From Thermosynechococcus sp. CL-1 (GTDB taxonomy: Bacteria; Cyanobacteriota; Cyanobacteriia; Thermosynechococcales; Thermosynechococcaceae), in the NCBI RefSeq assembly GCF_008386235.1, contig NZ_CP040671.1:2482001-2546000 (forward strand): a stretch of DNA of 64,000 nt, in the 5' to 3' direction. The notes under the pieces were generated by a model that had not been told where the DNA came from, did not search any database, and saw only the letters and a list, made by a program, of their open reading frames with translations. The position numbers and the translations under genes are program-made. Positions 1-8,218 of the stretch are shown here, in pieces (the first letter of the stretch is position 1; every line of letters starts with the position of its first letter).

Positions 1-597
1 GCTGCTGTCCAGCTTGGAATCATCGGTGAGATCATCACTGATATATTCCGAGAGATAAAGGGAATCATCCTCAATTTTGTCGAGGGCGGCCGCCTGTTGG
101 CGTTGTTGGGGATCTTGGCGACTGAGGCTCGGACGGGCTAGGGCATTGAGTTCCTTTTCACGCTGCCGTTTATAGCGGTTGAGGGTGGCATCAATCAGCC
201 GCAGCTTTTCATAAACGCTGGGTTCCTCGGTCGTGCTACTCACCGTAGCCGTCACCGTATAGGTTGCCGTTGCACCATTGACACTATCGTTGACAGGAGT
301 GGGGGGGCTTTGGGGGGGAGCAAGGGGCAAAATTTGACGGCTGGCGCGGAACTCCGTCATCCGCATACGAATGGTTTTTAGCAGTTGTTTTAGCTCTGTC
401 TCGAAATAGCTAGAGACTTCTCCCACGGGTAGATTGAGGGGGCTAATGGGTTGACCGTCAAAGTGTTCCAGTTCGATGGCGCGAATTTTCAGAGCGGCTT
501 CATAGGCTTCCTGTAGGGCGCGGTTCGGAGTTGTACGATACCACTGCTCTGCACGCTTGATCCAGTCTCTGAGGCGAATAAAGGGATTGCTGGACAT
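1..597 (-). CDS. pcxA: Proton extrusion protein PcxA/CemA family (5' part, runs off left edge)
   Basis: The first 199 codons of a minus-strand gene are visible, starting at an ATG whose codon occupies 595-597. The N-terminus (MSSNPFIRLRDWIKRAEQW, then an RALQEAYEAALKIRAIE stretch) is what I recognise from the cyanobacterial PcxA (formerly CotA)/CemA family. These are inner-membrane proteins of about 430-470 residues needed for light-dependent proton extrusion and, indirectly, for inorganic carbon and nitrate uptake. The part seen is soluble: a helical N-terminus, a Pro/Thr-rich linker around residues 94-125, and a charged helical stretch. The CemA membrane domain would lie beyond the window, so the assignment rests on the N-terminus alone. 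Confidence 0.72.
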   Translation of the reverse strand, partial: MSSNPFIRLRDWIKRAEQWYRTTPNRALQEAYEAALKIRAIELEHFDGQPISPLNLPVGEVSSYFETELKQLLKTIRMRMTEFRASRQILPLAPPQSPPTPVNDSVNGATATYTVTATVSSTTEEPSVYEKLRLIDATLNRYKRQREKELNALARPSLSRQDPQQRQQAAALDKIEDDSLYLSEYISDDLTDDSKLDSS

Positions 598-663
598 TGC
601 TGTTGTTCTTAACGGCTACCGCAAAAGCAATAAATCGATAGGATAGATAAAGATCGTAGCAAA

Positions 664-2730
664 TTGACTTTGCAGGCTTTGTTGGCGGTGTTGCAGTGGA
701 TCAGTGGCGGTAGTCGCAGTGGCAAGACCTGTGCACTGGTGAGGGAATTTGCTCATTGGGTTGGGCAGGACAAGTCCGTGATTCCCCGTGAGCGATCGCT
801 CCTCTTTTTGACAGATACCGTAGAAGGCCGCCAAGTCATCCAACGGGAAATTGAGTCACAGTTGGGCAGTGGCTACAGACCTTACATCACTACACCAGTG
901 GGCTTCATGCAGGATGAGGTGGAACTTTTTTGGCCACTACTGGTGCAGGCGAAGGCCGTTGATCCGCATCCCCCTTTGCGTCTGAAACCAGAAACGGAGT
1001 TGGTGTGCGCAGAGCGGTTGTGGCAGCCTTGGCTAGCCAACCATAGGTTTGCTGTCCTTAGTGAAAATCGCGATCGCGCCACCCGTCACCTGCTCGATAT
1101 TTTTCAACTAGCTGCCTTTGCCCGCCTTAGCCTAGATGATCTACCCCAACTCATTTGGGATCATCAGCTTGAGATGCCTTCAGAAACCGTGGGGGCGATC
1201 GTCACTGCCCTGAAACAGTGGCAAAGTTGGTGTACTGCCCACAGCCTTCTCACCTACGGCATCACCACGGATTTATTTGGCCGAGTTCTCCTTGACCATC
1301 CCCGATACCAAGCCTCCTTGGGGCAACGGTTTCAGTGTCTTCTTGCTGATAACATCCACAACTATCCAGCGGTGATGGCAGATGTGATCGCCCGCTTTAA
1401 CCAACAGGGGATCAAGATTGTCCTGACTCACCAACCCATTGGCGCTGTCCGTCTCGGTCTGGGAGCTGATCCCGATGCGTTTCTCAGCCTGAAAAACCAA
1501 GCCACCGTCATTGAGCAACCCTGCCCTGCCGAAACGATTTTTGGCAACACCCCTCTCCAAACTGAGATTCAAGAACGCCTCACTACGCCCCAAGCCACGC
1601 TGCCTGAAAACATCGCGGCCATTCAAACCACTTCGCGGATGCAACTGTTGCAGGAAGTAGTTGCGACGATCGCCACCGCCATTCATCAAGGGATGGTGCA
1701 ACCAAACGAGATCGCCATCCTTGCCCCCGGTTTAGATAGCGTTGCCCGCCATGTCTTTAGCACTGAGCTAAAAAAACGCGGCATTCCCCTCGTGATCTGG
1801 AATGAGCAGCGCCCCCTGATTCAATCCCCCTTTGTGCGTGCTCTTTTGACGCTGTTGCTGTTTGTTTATCCGCGAACGGGAATGATCCCAGAGGCAACGG
1901 CGGTTGCAGAGATGTTAACGGTTTTGCTGCCGCGAGCAATTGATCCTGTGCGGGCAGGCCTGCTCTCTTGCTATTGTTTTCAGCCGGGTCTGGAGAAAGC
2001 CGAACTGCTGAGCACAACCCAGTACAGCCATTGGGATCGCTTTGGCCATCGTGCCACCGCAGCCTATGAGAACTTGCGTCATTGGCTGAGCACGCTAGAT
2101 CCTAGCCAAATGCCTGTGTATCTCCTAGAGGCGGCGATTCAACGCTATCTCTGGCCACAAAACCTGACAGCCAGTGAATTGGCACCCCTGCGATCGCTCC
2201 TTGAGGGCACAGCCGCCTACTGGCAAATTTATGATCACCTCCCAGAACACCGAGCTACGCCAACGGCTGAGCGACTACGGGAATGGATCGCCCTACTGCG
2301 GCGGGGAATTGTAACCGCTGATCCTGCCCCACCCCTGCGGCAGCCCCAAGGGGTCTTACTGGCAACCACGTTTCAATATCGCAGTGCCCAACTGGCCCAT
2401 CGCTGGCATTTTTGGCTGGATGTGGGGAGTCCGCGTTGGCAGGATGGCGGCTTGCAATGCCTCTGGCAGGCGCCCATCTTTTTGCGGCAGGGGGCGGCGA
2501 GTCCCAGTGCACGGGTGTGGCAATTGGAGTCAGAACGTCTGGAGCATTTACTGGTGGATCTATGTTCACGGGTGAGCGATCGCCTATTCCTTTGCCACAG
2601 TGACTTGGCGGCCAATGGCAGTGAGCAAGAAGGCCCCCTGAGTCCTTGGGTGGATCTGGCGGTGGGCGATCGCCTCCAAGCTGTTACCGATGGCACTATG
2701 ATAAATAACGCGATTTGCTCGTCCTCCTAG
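664..2730 (+). CDS. AddB/UvrD-like P-loop ATPase (helicase/nuclease-related)
   Basis: A 688-residue soluble protein with a Walker A motif almost at its N-terminus (GGSRSGKT, residues 15-22), as in AddB/RecB-like proteins. A later segment around residues 350-395 (NEIAILAPGLDSVARHVFS, then a block on restoring a 'GIPLVIWNEQRPLIQSPFVRALL' type fold) resembles the second motor domain of UvrD/AddB helicases. No ATG lies before the Walker A motif, so the start must be non-ATG: TTG at 664 or GTG at 688 are possible. I see no AddB-type Fe-S cysteine set and no clear nuclease motif. A role in DNA repair is inferred. metG follows after 13 nt, with its ribosome binding site overlapping this stop codon. 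Confidence 0.6.
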   Translation: MTLQALLAVLQWISGGSRSGKTCALVREFAHWVGQDKSVIPRERSLLFLTDTVEGRQVIQREIESQLGSGYRPYITTPVGFMQDEVELFWPLLVQAKAVDPHPPLRLKPETELVCAERLWQPWLANHRFAVLSENRDRATRHLLDIFQLAAFARLSLDDLPQLIWDHQLEMPSETVGAIVTALKQWQSWCTAHSLLTYGITTDLFGRVLLDHPRYQASLGQRFQCLLADNIHNYPAVMADVIARFNQQGIKIVLTHQPIGAVRLGLGADPDAFLSLKNQATVIEQPCPAETIFGNTPLQTEIQERLTTPQATLPENIAAIQTTSRMQLLQEVVATIATAIHQGMVQPNEIAILAPGLDSVARHVFSTELKKRGIPLVIWNEQRPLIQSPFVRALLTLLLFVYPRTGMIPEATAVAEMLTVLLPRAIDPVRAGLLSCYCFQPGLEKAELLSTTQYSHWDRFGHRATAAYENLRHWLSTLDPSQMPVYLLEAAIQRYLWPQNLTASELAPLRSLLEGTAAYWQIYDHLPEHRATPTAERLREWIALLRRGIVTADPAPPLRQPQGVLLATTFQYRSAQLAHRWHFWLDVGSPRWQDGGLQCLWQAPIFLRQGAASPSARVWQLESERLEHLLVDLCSRVSDRLFLCHSDLAANGSEQEGPLSPWVDLAVGDRLQAVTDGTMINNAICSSS

Positions 2731-2743
2731 GGAGAAACACTGC

Positions 2744-4333
2744 TTGTCACCGCACTTTTCACTCACTACCCCCCTGTACTACGTCAATGCCCTTCCCCAC
2801 ATTGGCAGTGCCTACACAACCATTGCTGCCGATGTGCTTGCTCGCTTCTATCGTTTGCAGGGCTATCAGGTGCGGTTCATTACCGGTACCGATGAGCATG
2901 GCCAAAAAATTGAGCGCACCGCCCAACAGCGGGGTCTCAGTCCCCAAGCCCACTGCGATGAGATTGCCGCTGGTTTTCAAGCCCTGTGGCAACAACTGCA
3001 TATCCACTACGATCGCTTTAGCCGCACCACCAGTCCTCGCCACCACGCCATTGTCAACGAGTTTTTTCAGCGGGTATGGGACAACGGCGACATTTACCTC
3101 GGTCAGCAGCAGGGTTGGTACTGTGTCGAGTGCGAAGAATTCAAGGAGGAACGCGAACTGCTTGAGGGTCGGCGCTGCCCGATCCATGTGAATCGCACGG
3201 TGGAATGGCGAGATGAGCGCAACTATTTTTTCCGCCTCTCGAAGTATCAGCCGGCGCTTTTGGACTACTACGCTGAACATCCTGACTTTGTCCAGCCCCC
3301 TAGCCGTCGCAATGAGGTGCTGAGTTTTATTGAGCAGGGGCTTCAGGATTTTTCGATTTCGCGGGTGAATTTGGCGTGGGGGTTTCCCGTGCCCACGGAT
3401 CCAGATCAGACCCTCTATGTCTGGTTTGATGCCCTCTTGGGCTATGTCACTGCCCTCTTGGAACCAGAAGATGAGCCAACCTTGGCCAATGCCCTCAAAA
3501 CCTGGTGGCCGATTAACCTACACATAATCGGTAAGGATATTCTTCGCTTCCATGCCATCTCTTGGCCAGCAATGTTAATGTCGGCGGGTTTGCCACTGCC
3601 AGAGCAAATTTTTGTCCATGGCTTTCTCACTAAGGATGGTCAAAAAATGGGCAAAAGTCTGGGGAATACCCTTGATCCCTTTGCCTTGGTGGCGCAATAC
3701 GGTGCCGATGCCGTGCGCTACTACTTCATGAAGGAGGTGGAGTTTGGCCGCGATGGTGACTTTAGTGAGACCCGCTTTGTCAATATCCTCAATGCGGATC
3801 TGGCCAATGATTTGGGCAATTTGCTCAATCGCACGCTGAAAATGGCTTGGAAATATACCGATGGGAAAGTACCCAATGTCCAAGGGTCAGCGATTCCGCG
3901 CGAGCATTCCCTGCGGCAACTGGCGGAGCACCTCTGCCAAACCTATGGCCAAGGGTATCGGCAACTGGCCTTCCATGAGGTCTGTCAACAGGCACTGACC
4001 CTAGCACGGGCAGGGAATAAGTTCCTTGATGAAGAGGCACCGTGGAAACGTTATAGGGCTGGAGAAACCGAACGGGTTGCCAAAATTCTCTACTGTGTAT
4101 TGGAGTCAGTGCGCCTTGTGGCCTATGTCCTTGCCCCGATTATCCCCCAACTGAGTGAAGCGATCTATGAGCAGTTGGGCTATAGTATCAAATTTAACGG
4201 ATCAGTTGCCCCAGACCTTTTGGGCGATCGCCAAGCCCAGTGGGGTGTTTTACCGGCCTTGCAACCTCTGGCCAATCCAGAGCCGATTTTCCAAAAACTG
4301 TCGCTGCCTGCAACTGTCGCCGATTCCCCTTGA
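2744..4333 (+). CDS. metG: Methionyl-tRNA synthetase
   Basis: A class I aminoacyl-tRNA synthetase charging tRNA-Met in the cytoplasm. The HIGH-type motif is HIGS (residues 19-22) and the KMSKS loop is KMGKS (residues 301-305). The connective peptide carries a zinc-knuckle-like set (WYCVEC near residue 125, then RRCPIH). At 529 residues it lacks the C-terminal EMAP/tRNA-binding dimerisation domain of longer bacterial enzymes, which is common in cyanobacteria. The start is TTG at 2744, preceded by AGGGAG at 2729-2734 with a 9-nt spacer. No ATG is available before the HIGH motif. It is probably co-transcribed with the ATPase gene upstream. Confidence 0.95.
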   Translation: MSPHFSLTTPLYYVNALPHIGSAYTTIAADVLARFYRLQGYQVRFITGTDEHGQKIERTAQQRGLSPQAHCDEIAAGFQALWQQLHIHYDRFSRTTSPRHHAIVNEFFQRVWDNGDIYLGQQQGWYCVECEEFKEERELLEGRRCPIHVNRTVEWRDERNYFFRLSKYQPALLDYYAEHPDFVQPPSRRNEVLSFIEQGLQDFSISRVNLAWGFPVPTDPDQTLYVWFDALLGYVTALLEPEDEPTLANALKTWWPINLHIIGKDILRFHAISWPAMLMSAGLPLPEQIFVHGFLTKDGQKMGKSLGNTLDPFALVAQYGADAVRYYFMKEVEFGRDGDFSETRFVNILNADLANDLGNLLNRTLKMAWKYTDGKVPNVQGSAIPREHSLRQLAEHLCQTYGQGYRQLAFHEVCQQALTLARAGNKFLDEEAPWKRYRAGETERVAKILYCVLESVRLVAYVLAPIIPQLSEAIYEQLGYSIKFNGSVAPDLLGDRQAQWGVLPALQPLANPEPIFQKLSLPATVADSP

Positions 4334-4398
4334 CGCGCGATACGCTAGAGGTATGACTTCATATTTCGATAACACACTTTTTTTGAGATGATTTCTAC

Positions 4399-5094
4399 AT
4401 GGTTACATCTTCGTCTTCAGCTATTTACACGCCAGAACAGGTGTTACAAAATCGCGGGCGCGTTGCCATTTTTATTGATGGCTCCAACCTCTTCTATGCA
4501 GCACTCCAACTGGGCATTGAAATTGACTATTCAAAACTCCTCTGCTACTTGACCCAAGGTTCCCGTCTCTTTCGCTCCTTCTTCTATACAGGGGTTGACC
4601 CCACCAATGAAAAACAGCAGGGGTTTTTGCTGTGGATGCGCCGCAATGGCTACCGTGTCGTCTCCAAGGAACTGGTTCAACTGCCGGATGGCTCGAAAAA
4701 GGCCAACCTTGATGTGGAAATTGCCGTCGATATGATGGCACTGGTGGGCTGCTATGATACGGCCATCTTGGTTAGCGGCGATGGGGATTTGGCCTATGCG
4801 GTGGATGCTGTGAGTTATCGGGGGGCACGGGTCGAGGTGGTGAGCTTGCGATCGATGACGAGCGATAGCCTGATTAACGTTGCCGATCGCTACATTGATC
4901 TCGAAAGCATCCGCGAAGAAATCCAAAAAGCACCCCGCCCAACCTATACCTATCGCCCCGTCACGGGTAGCCTGACGCCGCCCCCCATTGTGACTCCCCA
5001 TTGGGAGCAAGATACCGCCGAAGGGAAAGATGAAGCTGCGCCCAATAAGTCACCCGAGACCCTAGAGAACCTAGACAACAATGCCTCTGCCTAG
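4399..5094 (+). CDS. labA: LabA-like NYN-domain protein (DUF88)
   Basis: 231 residues with the conserved acidic residues of the NYN/PIN-like ribonuclease fold: FIDGSNLF (about residues 25-32), NLDVEIAVDMM (about 98-108) and LVSGDGDLAYAVD (about 119-131). This is the LabA family. In Synechococcus elongatus PCC 7942, LabA acts in the negative feedback of KaiC-controlled circadian gene expression, although the family fold suggests RNA cleavage. The C-terminal 55 residues are Pro/Thr/Glu-rich and probably disordered. The 3' end overlaps the next gene by 14 nt. Family assignment is firm; a circadian role in this organism is transferred from homologues and not shown here. Confidence 0.82.
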   Translation: MVTSSSSAIYTPEQVLQNRGRVAIFIDGSNLFYAALQLGIEIDYSKLLCYLTQGSRLFRSFFYTGVDPTNEKQQGFLLWMRRNGYRVVSKELVQLPDGSKKANLDVEIAVDMMALVGCYDTAILVSGDGDLAYAVDAVSYRGARVEVVSLRSMTSDSLINVADRYIDLESIREEIQKAPRPTYTYRPVTGSLTPPPIVTPHWEQDTAEGKDEAAPNKSPETLENLDNNASA

Positions 5095-6310
5095 ACCCCT
5101 CCTCCCCCTTTGCCTTGTACTGGCCTTGACAGGCTGCGGCTGGGTGGATCAATGGGTGGGCGAGGAACCCTCACCAGAACCAGAAATCACGGGGGAGGTC
5201 AAGCTGCAAAATCTAACCCTGCGGCAAACGAATGCCAAAGGTGAACTCCTCTGGTTATTGCAGGCGGCGGGAGCACGCTATCGCGATGACGATCGCCAGC
5301 AATTGGAGATTCAAAACCTCACGGGAGAATTAAAGGCAGAGGGCAAAACTGCTTACAAGGTGCAAGCTAAGGCAGTCAATGTGCGGCAGCGGGATGGGCA
5401 ACTCTGGATTGAAGGCCGCACCACCGTCACTGATCTCCAGCAAAAGGGGACGATTGTGGCCGATCAATTGGTCTGGCAGGGCGATCGCGGCGTTCTCATT
5501 GCCCAGAAAAACTTGCAAGCCCGCTATCCCCAAGTCACTGTTACTGCTAAGCGCCTCGAAGCCGATAGCCAACGCCAAGAACTGCGTGCCCTCAATGCCG
5601 TTCAGGTGACCTCGTCAGCCAAGGAGGCCAAGGATTTGCAACTCAGTACGGAGAGTCTAGTGTGGCAGCAGCAACCCAATCGACTGTTGGCAGGGGTGAT
5701 TGGTCAAGGGGGGGTCACCGTCCGCGGTGTGGCGGGCGATCGCCAAGGGCAGCGGCTGCAAGCCCAAAGAGCCATCTGGTCGATTAGCGATCAGGTAGTT
5801 ATCCTTGAGGGGGGTGTTCAAGTGCAGCTTCCCAACCCTGCCCTACGGGTTGAAGGAGAAACGGTACGCTGGTTGATTCCGCAGCAGCAATTGGTGAGCG
5901 ATCGCCCGGTGCGGGTGCAGTACTCCACTCAAGGCATTCAAGGGCAGGCCAATCGTGGTGTCTTCCTGATGGCTGAAAACCGCGCCATCTTTGACAATGC
6001 CCAGATCAATAGTCAGCCCCAAAAGGCACAACTGCGTGCCCAACGCCTCAATTGGTGGATTCCCCAAGAGCGGGTGGAAGCCAGTGGTCAAGTGGAAATT
6101 CAGCGCCCCAATGCCCACCTGCGCACGGCTCAACTGATTTGGCGGATTCCCCAACAGGAAGTGGAAGCCCAAGGGGGCGTCTTTTACCGCCAGCGCAATC
6201 CCCGCATTCAAATTCAGGGACAGCGGGCAAAGGGGTGGCTCGATCGCCAAGAGGTGATTGTCAGTGGCAATGTCCAAAGCGAAGTACCGCTGCAACTACG
6301 CCTCCCCTAA
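5081..6310 (+). CDS. LptC-like lipoprotein, LPS transport periplasmic domain
   Basis: A 409-residue exported lipoprotein: hydrophobic signal followed by a lipobox LTGC (residues 16-19). The mature part repeats strands such as LRVEGETVRWLIPQQQ and QANRGVFLMAENRAI, typical of the LptC/OstA beta-jellyroll family that bridges the inner-membrane LptBFG transporter and LptA/LptD in lipopolysaccharide export. It is about twice the length of proteobacterial LptC, consistent with cyanobacterial versions that appear to fuse LptC-like and LptA-like repeats. It starts inside labA (14-nt overlap), so translation is probably coupled. Confidence 0.75.
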   Translation: MPLPRPLLPLCLVLALTGCGWVDQWVGEEPSPEPEITGEVKLQNLTLRQTNAKGELLWLLQAAGARYRDDDRQQLEIQNLTGELKAEGKTAYKVQAKAVNVRQRDGQLWIEGRTTVTDLQQKGTIVADQLVWQGDRGVLIAQKNLQARYPQVTVTAKRLEADSQRQELRALNAVQVTSSAKEAKDLQLSTESLVWQQQPNRLLAGVIGQGGVTVRGVAGDRQGQRLQAQRAIWSISDQVVILEGGVQVQLPNPALRVEGETVRWLIPQQQLVSDRPVRVQYSTQGIQGQANRGVFLMAENRAIFDNAQINSQPQKAQLRAQRLNWWIPQERVEASGQVEIQRPNAHLRTAQLIWRIPQQEVEAQGGVFYRQRNPRIQIQGQRAKGWLDRQEVIVSGNVQSEVPLQLRLP

Positions 6311-6343
6311 ACCGATGGTAGAGATAGCAACAATCTTTGCCCT

Positions 6344-6937
6344 ATGAGTGCTGCACCGCTGCAAATTCTTGACTTGGGGGGTGAGATTCTCCTCTTCCAG
6401 CGTTTGATTCCGGCTCACCAGTGTCAGCAGGTGATTGCTACGGCTGAGAAGGTGGGGTTTGAGGATGCACAAATTCTCATGGGGACGGTCGATCGCTCAG
6501 TGCGCGGTGGCAGTTTGCTCCGCTTTGATCCCCAAGATCCCCAACAGGACACGATGCGGCAGATTCTGCTTCAAGCCACACAAACGATTCAAATCGTCCT
6601 CTACCAGCACTATGGCATTCGCTTTCCTGAAATTGAGAACTTCTCGATCCTGCGCTATCGCGTGGGCGAGGGCTATCGCCGCCATGTGGACAACCTGCTG
6701 CTGGCCAGTCGGCAAATGGAACTGGCGCAAGGTATCCCAACACGGGATGTGAGTTTAGTGGGCTATCTCAACGAGGACTTTCAGGGGGGAGAAACCTATT
6801 TCGATCGCCAAGGGGTGAGGGTCACACCCCGCACCGGTGATGTCGTTGTCTTTCCCGCCTACTACACCCATCCCCATACGGCTTTGCCCGTGGTGCAGGG
6901 GACTAAATATGCCTTTGCCACTTGGCTATTCTATTGA
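6344..6937 (+). CDS. 2-oxoglutarate/Fe(II)-dependent oxygenase, prolyl 4-hydroxylase-like
   Basis: 197 residues forming a double-stranded beta-helix dioxygenase. The iron-binding facial triad is visible as H114-x-D116 (in YRRHVDN) and a distal His at 176 or 178 (in YYTHPHTALPV). A Lys follows in the PVVQGTKYAFATW strand, where the P4Hc family places the basic residue that holds 2-oxoglutarate. The GYLNEDFQGGETYF strand is characteristic of the family. The substrate is unknown; bacterial members hydroxylate protein prolines or small molecules. It lies 33 nt after the LptC-like gene and 3 nt before the next, so it is probably part of that operon. Confidence 0.8.
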   Translation: MSAAPLQILDLGGEILLFQRLIPAHQCQQVIATAEKVGFEDAQILMGTVDRSVRGGSLLRFDPQDPQQDTMRQILLQATQTIQIVLYQHYGIRFPEIENFSILRYRVGEGYRRHVDNLLLASRQMELAQGIPTRDVSLVGYLNEDFQGGETYFDRQGVRVTPRTGDVVVFPAYYTHPHTALPVVQGTKYAFATWLFY

Positions 6938-6940
6938 TGG

Positions 6941-7510
6941 ATGATCATGAACCCTTTAGGCAATAACTCAGCAACAACCATGACTGAACCTCTGCGCTTC
7001 AAAACCTCGCCCCTGATTTCGGGAACGCTCATTGCCCTCTATGGCGCACTCACACTTCCTCTCCCCTTTTTGGCGGCACAGACGGCGGCGCCTGTTTCAC
7101 CCCTGCTGCTTTGGGGGGCGATCGCCTGTGGGGGCATTTTGCTCTGGGGGGCACTGAGTCAGCGGGTAGAACTGGACGCGCAAGGGATTTGCCTCACCTA
7201 TCCCGGTTGGGTGCCCCCCTTCCTGCGGCGGCAGTGGCAACTGGCTTGGTCAGAGATTCAAGGGCTTCAGCCCCGCAGTACCAGCCAAGGGGGCTTGGTC
7301 TATTATCTAGTCACTGCCACAGGTCAGGGGTATCTTCTGCCGATGCGAGTGGCGGGGTTTGCCCAAATGATGCGTGCCATTGAAACCCATACCGGATTGC
7401 CCACAGAGGTGGTTAAGCCCCTTGCTCAGCCTTGGATGTACGGTATTTTGGCCGTCTTTACGCTGCTCTTGGGAGCGGTTGATCTGTGGATTTTGACCAC
7501 TGTGGGATAA
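6941..7510 (+). CDS. Conserved membrane protein, PH-like soluble loop between TM helices
   Basis: A 189-residue protein I do not recognise by name. Two hydrophobic helices near residues 25-45 and 55-68 are followed by a soluble beta-rich region (RVELDAQGICLTYPGW, then WSEIQGLQPRS), like the PH-type domains found in many small bacterial membrane proteins. A third helix lies near the C-terminus (about 166-186). The start is uncertain: ATG at 6941 sits 3 nt after the oxygenase stop, but ATG at 6980 gives a cleaner N-terminus (MTEPLRF). No function is proposed. Confidence 0.65.
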   Translation: MIMNPLGNNSATTMTEPLRFKTSPLISGTLIALYGALTLPLPFLAAQTAAPVSPLLLWGAIACGGILLWGALSQRVELDAQGICLTYPGWVPPFLRRQWQLAWSEIQGLQPRSTSQGGLVYYLVTATGQGYLLPMRVAGFAQMMRAIETHTGLPTEVVKPLAQPWMYGILAVFTLLLGAVDLWILTTVG

Positions 7511-7535
7511 TAGGGGCGTGTTGAAGTGCTGAGCG

Positions 7536-7994
7536 ATGACCATGAGTGCGAATCGGTTTGTGGCCTATCTGCGTCGAGCAGTGGTGTGTTTGCTCCTGAG
7601 TGTCCTGTGCTGGTCAAGTATCGCCACGCTGCCGGCGATCGCCGCTATTCAAGTGCGGCTCTTTGACCTCAGTTACCATGAATGCCCGCCAGAAATTGGT
7701 GAAGGTTCAGTTACACCCGGGGGCACGACCCTCAAGGCCAACTGCTACCTGATTACTGGCAAAGCAGAGAATAAATCCAGCAAAACAGTGGTGGATGCCG
7801 ATGTCTTTGGCCGCATCTACGATGCCAATGGCAATCCAGTGTTGCAAAACCGCACACGGGTTGGGGCAATTGATGTGATTCCACCTGGCATTAGCGATTT
7901 TGAAATTCGCATTAGCGTGCCCTACGACCAACCAACACCTTTGCAGTTGGAGCAATTTAAGGCCTCTGGCTTTACAGCAAAAGTGCGCGGCTAA
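7536..7994 (+). CDS. Secreted conserved protein with beta-sandwich (FxLYD-like) domain
   Basis: 152 residues with a classical signal peptide (positively charged start, hydrophobic VVCLLLSVLCWSS, AIAAI cleavage region near residue 37). The mature part contains a CPPEIGEG segment, a second Cys in KANCYLI, and strands such as GKAENKSSKTVVDADVFGRI and VIPPGISDFEIRI. The latter resemble the FxLYD/DUF3426 beta-sandwich found in exported proteins. The two mature-region cysteines could form a disulfide in the periplasm or lumen. Two nearby ATGs (7536 and 7542) are possible starts. Function unknown. Confidence 0.6.
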   Translation: MTMSANRFVAYLRRAVVCLLLSVLCWSSIATLPAIAAIQVRLFDLSYHECPPEIGEGSVTPGGTTLKANCYLITGKAENKSSKTVVDADVFGRIYDANGNPVLQNRTRVGAIDVIPPGISDFEIRISVPYDQPTPLQLEQFKASGFTAKVRG

Positions 7995-8218
7995 GCCAGC
8001 CAATCTCTGCGCAAACTCGCACTGAGGGGCAAAAATTGTGATACCCTAGAACGCTTGATGCTCCCTTTTTTCTGGGAATCCTCTGTAGTGTCATTCCCAA
8101 AGGCTTCTGGTGTAATTTCTAAACCCTTAGCCATTTTTGGAGGGGTTCCCTGTTCTTCCTAAATCAAGGCACGTGTTGCGGTTGATGGACTGGTTTATCT
8201 CTAGAGGTTTGGGTTCAG